In this document: in pieces, positions 1-8,312 of the stretch
Numbering within the stretch: position 1 is the stretch's first letter
Layout of the letters: every line of letters starts with the position of its first letter
Source of the DNA: Syntrophobacteria bacterium
GTDB lineage: Bacteria > Desulfobacterota > DSWW01
Length of the DNA: 11,498 nucleotides
NCBI GenBank assembly: GCA_030145435.1
Contig: JAQYVQ010000009.1
Coordinates: 1-11,498 of the forward strand
Direction of reading: 5' to 3'
The notes under the pieces: generated by a model
What the model was told of the DNA's origin: nothing
The model's input: the letters and a program-made list of their open reading frames with translations, nothing else
The model's database searches: none
Made by a program: the position numbers and the translations under genes

Positions 1-722
1 AACCGGTAGAGAAGGAAGTAGAAGCTCCTGGCCAGGTACTTCTTCGTCGTGTCCATCGAACCGGAGGTGTCCATGATGCAGAAGACGACCGCGTTCGAGA
101 ACACCTTGGGCGTGACGACCTTGTGGTGGTACCGGAGATCCTGCTCGTGGAACGTCACCTCCTTGGCTTGCCCGTCCTCTCGATCGGCGTGCCTCTCCAT
201 GCCCTGCTTGCGCTTGATCTTCTGGACCAGGCTCTTCTTCTTGCTCAGGCGGGGCCGAATCCCCTTGATGCGGTACCCCTTGGTCTTGATCAGCCGTTCC
301 GACTCGAGGATGTGGAACCGTTTGCGCTCCATGTCCGGCAGGTTCAGGTCCTCGAAAAGGAGGTCGATCAGTTCCTCCATGGTGATTTCGGTCTCGTAGA
401 TGTCCTCTCCGGGGTCGCTGCCCGGCTCACCGGGGAGGCCCTTTGCACTCTCCTGGTCCCGCTCGATTACCTGTCCCGGCTCGGAGTCCCCGTCGCCCTG
501 CCCGACGCCCGGAGCGTTCTCTCCAAAGATGAAGCGGTACTCCTTGATCCCCTTGATCGGGACCTTCAGTCGCTTGTCCCCGCTCTGGCCGATGATCGAC
601 TCGTCCGATATGACGTGTCCGATGTTGTCCCGAATCGCCTTTCGGACGAGCTTCCGGTGTCGCCCGCGGTCCCCGGCGCTCCGATCGATCCCCTCTTTCT
701 TGAAATCCCGGAAGACAGCCAT
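1..722 (-). CDS. DUF444 / YeaH-YhbH family protein, C-terminus cut off by window edge
   Basis: This gene is not among the long open frames because it leaves the window; I read it by reverse-translating from the ATG at 722. It starts MAVFRDFKKEGIDRSAGDRGRHRKLVRKAI, i.e. a basic N-terminus, then a Gly/Asp/Glu-rich linker (about residues 67-106), an acidic segment with MEELIDLLFEDL (115-126), and a von Willebrand A-like start, FCIMDTSGSMD. Its DTSGS (218-222) is the metal-binding MIDAS motif. This order is typical of DUF444 proteins (E. coli YeaH, B. subtilis YhbH), which are about 390-430 aa, so roughly 240 residues (about 60%) are present. A GGAG lies about 9 nt before the ATG. It follows prkA by 38 nt on the same strand, the usual prkA-yeaH order, so the two are probably one operon; a SpoVR/YcgB gene is often next but lies outside the window. 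The molecular role is not established; the family is linked to stationary phase, starvation and sporulation. Confidence 0.93.
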   Translation of the reverse strand, partial: MAVFRDFKKEGIDRSAGDRGRHRKLVRKAIRDNIGHVISDESIIGQSGDKRLKVPIKGIKEYRFIFGENAPGVGQGDGDSEPGQVIERDQESAKGLPGEPGSDPGEDIYETEITMEELIDLLFEDLNLPDMERKRFHILESERLIKTKGYRIKGIRPRLSKKKSLVQKIKRKQGMERHADREDGQAKEVTFHEQDLRYHHKVVTPKVFSNAVVFCIMDTSGSMDTTKKYLARSFYFLLYR

Positions 723-760
723 GACGTTTGCGCTCCTTCTCCTGCCCGGTTCGCGCTCAA

Positions 761-2698
761 CTAATCCTTCCAGAGGTGATGGGAAGCGTAACTGAGAACC
801 ACGTCGCAGCAGTGCTCACAGTAGCCGTTCTTGATCATCTCGGCTGCCATGGCGTTGTATTTGTGCTGTTGCCTCTTGTCCCGGGTCTTCGCCTTGGTGA
901 TCACACGTGACAGCTCGCGAACCGAGGCGGTCAGCTTCTTCTCGATCGCCTCCTTCAGGGGCTCGTAGCATCTATAGTCGATCCCGCCTCCTCGTCGCAC
1001 GACCGAGAACATGAACGAAGTGACGTCCTGGCGGAAACCGTCGGCGGCCGTGCCGGTGATCCCGATCTGCTCCTCGATGGACTTCAAGAAGTCCACGTCC
1101 GGCTCGAGCTCTTCCTTGGTGGACGAATCCTTGATCTTGGTCTTGTTCACGTAGGCCTCTGCATGGTCGAGGTAATTGGAGAAGATGGTCTCGGCCTGCT
1201 CTTCGTAGCTGTGGACAAAGGCCTTGGTGATTTCCTTCTCCAGGACTTCGAGGTACTCCTTGTGGATGGTGTCCTGGAGGAAGGTCAGGTATTTCTTCCG
1301 GAGGTCTTCCGGGAAACTCGATTCCTTGATCTTCGTGATCAGCGCCTCCCGGACGTTGATCGGGTTGATGCAGTTGTCTTCGCTGTCGGAGAGGGCGTTG
1401 TCCAGGGATTTCAGGATGAACCGTGTCGATATCCCGGTCAGACCCTCGTTCTGGGCCTCTTCTCTGAGCTCCTCCACGTCGACCTTCTTCGACTGGCCTT
1501 TCTCAACGACCTCTTCGCCGTTGTAGATCTTGAGCTTGGTCATGGAGTCGCACTTGTTCGTCTCGTGAAGGCGCGTCAGGATCGCGAACATGGCGGCGAT
1601 CTCGATCGTGTGGGGAGCGATGTGAGCGTCAAAGTTGCTGTTCCCGAGGATTTTCTCGTAGATCTTCACCTCTTCGCTCAGCTCGAGGACGTAGGGCACC
1701 TCGACCTTCACGATGCGATCGAGGATCGCTTCGTTCGTGTGGTCCGCCTTGAACTTGTTCCACTCCGCCTCGTTCGAGTGGGCGACGATGACCCCGTCGA
1801 AATAGATCATGTTCTGCTTGCCCGGGGAGGGAATCGATTTCTCCTGGGTTGCGGTGATCATGATGTGGAGGTACTCGATCTCGTTCTTGAAGACCTCGAT
1901 GAACTCCACCATGCCGCGGTTTCCGGCGTTGAACGCCCCGTTCAGGCTCAGGACCCTCGGGTCGTCCTCCGGGTATTTGTCGAGCTTCGAGATGTCCTCC
2001 GACCCGATCAGGACCGACGTGTCCTGGTTATTCGGGTCCACGGGTGGCACGACCCCGATCCCGCGCCGCGCCCTCTTGGAGAACTCGACCGCGCGGACCG
2101 GGAACTCTTCGTACCGGTTACTGAATTCCTCTCGAAGGCGGTAGCGGCAGACCGGGCAGAGGTCCCCTTCGATCGACACGTTCAGGATCTTCTCCATCTG
2201 CTCCCGAAGGTGGTGGGGAATGAGATGTAGGGGTTCTTCGTTCATGGGACACCCTTCGAGGGCGTAGTAGGGCGCGCTACGGACGAGGCCTTCCTTGATC
2301 TTCTCGATGAGGCTCGATTTTCCCGAGCCTACCGGCCCGACGAGGTAGAGGACCTGCCGGCTCTCCTCCCCCTTCAGGGAAGCGGACCGGAGGTACCGGA
2401 TGATCTTGGCCAGCACCTTCTCCATCCCGAAGAACTCGTCCTCGAAGAACTTGTAGGACTTGACGATATCGTTCCGGAAGAGTCGGCGGATTCTCGGGTT
2501 GTCCTCCTTGTTCAGGACCCGGAAGCCCGGCCCCGTGACGATGTCGTAGAGGCGTGCGTGGGCGAGTTCTCCCATCTTCGGGTCCTCGCGCAGCAATTCG
2601 AGGTACTCGATGAAGGTGCCCTTGAAGTGCCTCTTCCCGTTCTGTGCTCTGTCCCCCTGGATCAACTCCTTGAAATCGATGGCGGTCGCCTGATTCAT
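761..2698 (-). CDS. prkA: PrkA/YeaG-type AAA+ serine kinase-like protein
   Basis: This encodes a 645-aa protein, almost exactly the usual length for PrkA (E. coli YeaG is about 644 aa). Visible features are a P-loop GPVGSGKS (121-128), the CPMNEEPLHLIPHHLR block (150-165), NRGMVEFIEVFKNEIEYLH (260-278) followed by the ATQE motif (283-286), VAHSNEAEW (305-313), NEAILDRIVKVEVPY (322-336), and the C-terminal PrkA domain including VHSYEEQAE (495-503). PrkA proteins were described as serine protein kinases and have an AAA+ core; Bacillus PrkA has also been reported to act as a protease, so the activity is unsettled. I chose ATG 2698 (AGAGAGGA just upstream) over an in-frame TTG at 2719, which would place the ribosome site inside the gene. 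Two CxxC pairs occur, CPVC (181-184) and CEHC (627-630). Transcription probably starts from the sigma-54 promoter at 2787-2802 and continues into the DUF444 gene. Confidence 0.96.
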   Translation of the reverse strand: MNQATAIDFKELIQGDRAQNGKRHFKGTFIEYLELLREDPKMGELAHARLYDIVTGPGFRVLNKEDNPRIRRLFRNDIVKSYKFFEDEFFGMEKVLAKIIRYLRSASLKGEESRQVLYLVGPVGSGKSSLIEKIKEGLVRSAPYYALEGCPMNEEPLHLIPHHLREQMEKILNVSIEGDLCPVCRYRLREEFSNRYEEFPVRAVEFSKRARRGIGVVPPVDPNNQDTSVLIGSEDISKLDKYPEDDPRVLSLNGAFNAGNRGMVEFIEVFKNEIEYLHIMITATQEKSIPSPGKQNMIYFDGVIVAHSNEAEWNKFKADHTNEAILDRIVKVEVPYVLELSEEVKIYEKILGNSNFDAHIAPHTIEIAAMFAILTRLHETNKCDSMTKLKIYNGEEVVEKGQSKKVDVEELREEAQNEGLTGISTRFILKSLDNALSDSEDNCINPINVREALITKIKESSFPEDLRKKYLTFLQDTIHKEYLEVLEKEITKAFVHSYEEQAETIFSNYLDHAEAYVNKTKIKDSSTKEELEPDVDFLKSIEEQIGITGTAADGFRQDVTSFMFSVVRRGGGIDYRCYEPLKEAIEKKLTASVRELSRVITKAKTRDKRQQHKYNAMAAEMIKNGYCEHCCDVVLSYASHHLWKD

Positions 2699-2786
2699 CT
2701 TTCCGTCCTCTCTTTGCAAGGTTGGTTTCCGAAGGTCGGCGAGTCAGGGAGTTTCTCGTTTTCCTGAACCGCCGTCACCGTCGAAC

Positions 2787-2802
2787 AGCAATATGTATGC
2801 CA
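2787..2802 (-). promoter_or_regulatory. sigma-54 (RpoN) -24/-12 promoter of prkA
   Basis: On the minus strand this reads TGGCATACATATTGCT. It fits the RpoN consensus TGGCAYR-N4-TTGCW at every defined position, with exactly 10 nt between the invariant GG and GC. The predicted start is near 2776, giving a leader of about 78 nt before the prkA ATG. It lies in non-coding DNA and points at prkA. In E. coli yeaGH is part of the NtrC/RpoN nitrogen-starvation response, so this control has precedent. A sigma-54 promoter needs an enhancer-binding activator; I could not identify a convincing binding site, though the AT-rich stretch at about 2900-2970 is at a suitable distance. Confidence 0.8.
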
Positions 2803-3068
2803 GGGTCTCGATGCTTTTCGTTGGGTGGAGCGCCTTCGCGACGAGTTGGAGGCCAGCCGGTGGCATCCGGAAGACAAGGCCCGGGGATCGTCCGGGATTA
2901 CCGAATTTACCCTCTCTGTTTAAATAGTTATAGAATCTCTGAAAAATGAATGGCTGTTCAGAACGTTTTTGATTGAGCGGGCCTCGAAATTTCCCGGTGC
3001 GAGAAGAGAAGTGCCCCTGTATCCCTCTACGGTCCGGCCAACGTCAAGGCCCCGACGAGGCGTCAACT

Positions 3069-3097
3069 TCCTACAAGGGGGTCGGCCCCTCGTAGGA
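3069..3097. repeat. strong 29-nt inverted repeat (hairpin)
   Basis: Arms TCCTAC-A-AGGGG and CCCCT-C-GTAGGA pair over 11 of 12 positions (one A/C mismatch) around a five-base loop, GTCGG. Neither strand has a run of T after it, so it is not an ordinary intrinsic terminator. It could be a structured RNA element, a transcript-stabilising stem or a protein-binding site. Confidence 0.6.
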
Positions 3098-3172
3098 TCG
3101 TTCGTCATGCAGTTTCCGAGGGACTCGAATGCCCCGTTCTTAAAGGAGAAGAAGGGTGCCGGTTGCCCGGCG

Positions 3173-3190
3173 GAGGCCCTTCGGGGTTTT
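3173..3190 (+). terminator. possible weak terminator with UUCG loop
   Basis: CCC-UUCG-GGG is extended by G-U and A-U pairs into a seven-pair stem running into UUUU. The C(UUCG)G loop is exceptionally stable, but the stem is rich in G-U pairs and only four U follow, all drawn into the stem. It overlaps the -35 box of the next promoter. It could end a short upstream transcript or be chance. Confidence 0.25.
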
Positions 3191-3218
3191 GACAGCAAAG
3201 CGAGGGGTGTCAGATAAT
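3189..3218 (+). promoter_or_regulatory. sigma-70 type promoter of the exported phosphodiesterase-like gene
   Basis: A perfect -35 box TTGACA (3189-3194) is followed after 18 nt by GATAAT (3213-3218), five of six matches to the -10 consensus. The predicted start is near 3225, giving a leader of about 49 nt. This suggests housekeeping expression independent of the prkA side. Confidence 0.65.
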
Positions 3219-3273
3219 AAACGAAAGCGAAGGAAAGAGAGCTTACGGGTTTGCCCTGGCGAGGAGATTTTTG

Positions 3274-5265
3274 ATGGGGACGAGGGGCTTCACGAGAAGG
3301 GATTTCATGCGGCTGCAGCTCTACGGCAGTGCGTATGTTGCGATGGGCGGACTGGCAGGGCTTGCCTGCGACCGGAAACAAGGGCGGGAAACAGAGACGA
3401 AGGTCATCGTCCTGGGCCTGGACGGAATGGATCCGAACCTCGTCTCCCGCATGATGCGTGATGGGAAGATGCCCAACTTTTCCCGGATGGCCCGGGAGGG
3501 GTATTTCGGGCCTTTGGGCACGAGCACGCCTCCCCAGAGCCCGGTGGCTTGGGCCAACTTCATTACCGGAGCGAATCCCGGCAGGCACGGGATCTTCGAC
3601 TTCATCCATCGGGATCCGGCCACCTACCTTCCGTACCTTTCCACTTCCAAGTCGGAACCGGCGCAGAAATCGGTGACGGTTGGCGACTACGTGATTCCCC
3701 TTTCCTCGGGGAAGATCCATGACCTGAGGCAGGGGAGGGCCTTCTGGGAGATCCTGGAGGACTACGAAGTCCCTGCGACGATTTTCAAGATGCCTTCTAA
3801 TTTCCCACCGACGGCCACCCGGCAGAGGACCTTTTCCGGGATGGGCACGCCGGACATCCTGGGGACCTACGGCATCTTCTCGTACTACACCGACCAGCCG
3901 GTTGAAATCGACACGGATCTGGGTGGCGGGAAGATCCACACCGTGTCGGTGGACAACCACACAGTGCAGGCCGCCCTGGTGGGACCGAAGAATACCTACA
4001 GGAAGGGGACTCCAGACGCAGCGCTCGACTTCACGGTGTATCGAGATCCGGAATACCCGGTTGCCAAGATTGTGATCGACGAAAAAGAATTGCTTCTGAA
4101 CGAGGGAGAGTGGAGTCCGTGGGTCGAGCTCTCCTTTTCCATGATGCCCACGGTGAGTGTCAAAGGGATTTGCCGTTTCTACCTGAAGGAGGTGCACCCC
4201 TACTTCAAGCTCTACGTTACACCGATCAACATCGATCCGTCCGACCCGGCCCTTCCGATCAGCACGCCCGAGGACTATGCGAAGGAGCTTCACGAGCGTT
4301 TCGGGCCGTTCCACACGAAGGGGCTCCCGGCCGACACCAAGGCCCTGGAGCACGGGGTGTTGAATGAAGAGGAGTTCCTGGCCTTCGATGACATGATCCT
4401 CGAGGAACGCCTGGCCATATCCGAGTACGAACTGAACCGCTTTGAATCGGGACTCCTTTTCCTTTACATCTCGAGCACGGACCAGCGCTCCCATATGTTC
4501 TGGAGACTCACGGATCCGAAGCACCCGGCCTACGATCCGAAATTGGCGGCCCGATTCGGGGACACGATACAGAATATCTATCAGAGGATGGATCACTTTG
4601 TCGGGAAGGTCCTTACCCGAGTGGACAGGAACACCCGTTTCCTGGTGATGTCGGATCACGGCTTCACCCCTTACTACCGGTCCTTTCACCTGAACAGCTG
4701 GCTGAAGGATCAGGGCTATCTCCAGCTCAAGGATGAGTCGAAGCAGGGCGAGCAGGAATTCTTCCAGAACGTGGATTGGACCCGAACGCAGGCCTATGCC
4801 CTCGGGTTCAACGGGCTGTACCTGAACCGCCGGGGCAGGGAGGGGATGGGAGCGGTCTCTTCAGCGGAGGTGACGGCCCTGGAGGAAGAGATCGCCTTGA
4901 AGCTGGAAGGCCTCGAGGACCCGGAAACAGGCAAACGAACGGTTGTGAAGGCCTACAAGGCGAGCGAGTCGTACTCAGGGCCCTACGAGCGGAAGGGCCC
5001 TGACATCGTCGTCGGCTACAACCGGGGCTACCGGGCCTCCTGGCAGACCGCCCTGGGCAAGATCCCGAAGCACTGGTACGAGACGAACGACAAGAAGTGG
5101 AGCGGCGACCACTGTATGGCCTCGGACCTACTGCCCGGGATCCTCCTCACGAACCAGAAGGTCCGCCGACCTGCAGAGGCGTCCCTCTGCGATATCACCG
5201 CCACGATCCTGGCGTCTTTCGGAATTCCCATACCCGAGGACATGGACGGAAAGGACATTCTCTAG
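3274..5265 (+). CDS. Tat-exported alkaline phosphatase superfamily protein (type I phosphodiesterase/nucleotide pyrophosphatase-like)
   Basis: This 663-aa protein begins with a twin-arginine signal (TRRDFMRL, residues 7-14) and a hydrophobic stretch. Cys32 in GLACD might be lipidated, but Gly at -3 makes a poor lipobox. The mature part carries the alkaline-phosphatase-fold metal and catalytic residues in order: Asp50 (VLGLDGMD), Ser89 (PPQSPVAW), TGANPGRHGIFDF (98-110), Asp403/His407 (TDQRSHMFWR), Asp461-His462 (MSDHGF) and His613 (GDHC). Ser89 sits ten residues before the TG of the TG..P..HGI block, as the nucleophilic Thr does in nucleotide pyrophosphatases, so two metals and a Ser nucleophile are likely. 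Export folded through Tat fits a metalloenzyme loaded in the cytoplasm. I chose ATG 3274 (GAGGAG, 7 nt before) over the TTG codon just ahead. The substrate is unknown (phosphodiester, phosphomonoester or sulfate ester). It stands alone with its own promoter and converges on clpB. Confidence 0.88.
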   Translation: MGTRGFTRRDFMRLQLYGSAYVAMGGLAGLACDRKQGRETETKVIVLGLDGMDPNLVSRMMRDGKMPNFSRMAREGYFGPLGTSTPPQSPVAWANFITGANPGRHGIFDFIHRDPATYLPYLSTSKSEPAQKSVTVGDYVIPLSSGKIHDLRQGRAFWEILEDYEVPATIFKMPSNFPPTATRQRTFSGMGTPDILGTYGIFSYYTDQPVEIDTDLGGGKIHTVSVDNHTVQAALVGPKNTYRKGTPDAALDFTVYRDPEYPVAKIVIDEKELLLNEGEWSPWVELSFSMMPTVSVKGICRFYLKEVHPYFKLYVTPINIDPSDPALPISTPEDYAKELHERFGPFHTKGLPADTKALEHGVLNEEEFLAFDDMILEERLAISEYELNRFESGLLFLYISSTDQRSHMFWRLTDPKHPAYDPKLAARFGDTIQNIYQRMDHFVGKVLTRVDRNTRFLVMSDHGFTPYYRSFHLNSWLKDQGYLQLKDESKQGEQEFFQNVDWTRTQAYALGFNGLYLNRRGREGMGAVSSAEVTALEEEIALKLEGLEDPETGKRTVVKAYKASESYSGPYERKGPDIVVGYNRGYRASWQTALGKIPKHWYETNDKKWSGDHCMASDLLPGILLTNQKVRRPAEASLCDITATILASFGIPIPEDMDGKDIL

Positions 5266-5412
5266 CAGGCTGCCGAGAAACGGTCATCTGCGGCGTTGCA
5301 CTTATCCTGCGTCACTGCGGAGTACGATGTACGCCTCATTATGACATGGACCCCCGCCTTCGCGGGGGCAAGTTTCGTGCGCCTTGCACCTGACCATTTC
5401 TCGACAGCCTGC
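5265..5412. repeat. 148-bp imperfect palindromic repeat element with internal hairpin
   Basis: The ends are inverted copies: GCAGGCTGCCGAGAAA on the left and, read on the other strand, GCAGGCTGTCGAGAAA on the right (15 of 16), with similarity continuing inward through GGTCA and TGC..GGCG. A second symmetric block, GGAGTAC-GAT-GTACGCC, marks a centre near 5327. The first base is the last base of the stop codon of the upstream gene. No coding capacity is seen. It resembles the REP/MITE-like intergenic repeats of deltaproteobacterial genomes, though I cannot count copies here. Lying between two convergent genes, it could also act as a bidirectional transcription barrier. Confidence 0.7.
5351..5368. 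repeat. GC-rich hairpin CCCCCGC-CTTC-GCGGGGG inside the repeat element
   Basis: A perfect 7-bp stem has a four-base loop, flanked by TGGA and CAAG. The pattern of a C-run, GC, CTTC and the complementary G-run is a familiar short dispersed hairpin in many proteobacteria. No T-run follows, so rho-independent termination is doubtful. It lies off-centre in the larger palindrome. Confidence 0.65.
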
Positions 5413-5513
5413 GCGAAGTACTTTCCCCTCCGGCGGGAGTCCCTGAGCCCCTTGTGCCATGGAATTCCCGGTGTGCTCGAGAATGACAGCATACTCAGGG
5501 GGGATTGCTGCCG

Positions 5514-8162
<2,649 letters not shown>

Positions 8163-8258
8163 CTGTGCTTCAGCTCCTTTTCTTGATGCAGACCTGCCCG
8201 CCGGGAGAGGAAAAATAGCAGTAGATCCGCCAAAAATCTGTTTTGAGACGACACCGTT

Positions 8259-8286
8259 AAGGTAAGCATGGAACGTTATGTGTCAA
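8259..8286 (-). promoter_or_regulatory. candidate clpB promoter
   Basis: On the minus strand, TTGACA (8286-8281) is followed after 16 nt by TACCTT (8264-8259), a weak -10 box. The -35 reads CTTGACA with its flank, one base from the sigma-32 CTTGAAA, but no CCCCAT-type -10 is found at the right distance. It starts 26 nt after the end of the metallophosphoesterase gene and would give a leader of about 90 nt. Which sigma factor uses it is unclear. Confidence 0.4.
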
Positions 8287-8312
8287 GGGAGGACGACGGG
8301 GGCCCGGAGGGC

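Larger units (their letters stand above)
2699..3273. other. gene-free divergent intergenic region
   Basis: This 575-nt stretch separates divergent prkA and the exported phosphodiesterase-like gene. It holds the prkA sigma-54 promoter, an AT-rich patch (about 2900-2970), a strong hairpin at 3069-3097, a UUCG-capped stem at 3173-3190, and the sigma-70 promoter of the right-hand gene at 3189-3218. Two further weak plus-strand promoter candidates (2906-2934 and 2961-2988) point into the middle of the region. Short open frames here are Arg/Pro-rich or lack a transcript start ahead of them, and I do not count any as a gene. I recognise no known riboswitch. Confidence 0.7.

Noticed and set aside
1163..2230. 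355-codon plus-strand open frame antisense to prkA
   Set aside because: It is a mirror of GC-rich codon use in prkA; the product is Leu/Val/Asp/Arg-rich low-complexity sequence without any recognisable domain.
2699..2719. TTG start extending prkA by seven residues
   Set aside because: The extension contains the ribosome site (AGAGAGGA) of the ATG at 2698 and is rich in charged residues not typical of PrkA N-termini.
2969..3217. 82-codon plus-strand frame in the intergenic region
   Set aside because: It starts with TTG, has no ribosome site, and the composition is Arg/Pro-rich with no domain.
3156..3461. 101-codon frame starting GTG with AAGGAG upstream, overlapping the start of the phosphodiesterase gene
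   Set aside because: The good promoter at 3189-3218 lies downstream of its start and its product is Arg/Gly-rich without features; the ribosome site is probably chance.
2920..4689. 589-codon minus-strand open frame over the phosphodiesterase gene
   Set aside because: The plus-strand gene has a Tat signal and complete catalytic motifs. The antisense product is His/Arg/Val-rich and has no motif.
5441..5500. CCCTGAG / CTCAGGG inverted repeat downstream of clpB
   Set aside because: Seven-base arms separated by 46 nt and no T-run; too weak to call a terminator.
8163..8312. CIRCE element or sigma-32 promoter ahead of clpB
   Set aside because: No TTAGCACTC-N9-GAGTGCTAA and no CCCCAT-type -10 box at the right spacing; only a partial -35 match is present.
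8302..8312. GCCC-TCC-GGGC stem after the metallophosphoesterase stop codon
   Set aside because: Only four base pairs and no following T-run; not a convincing terminator.
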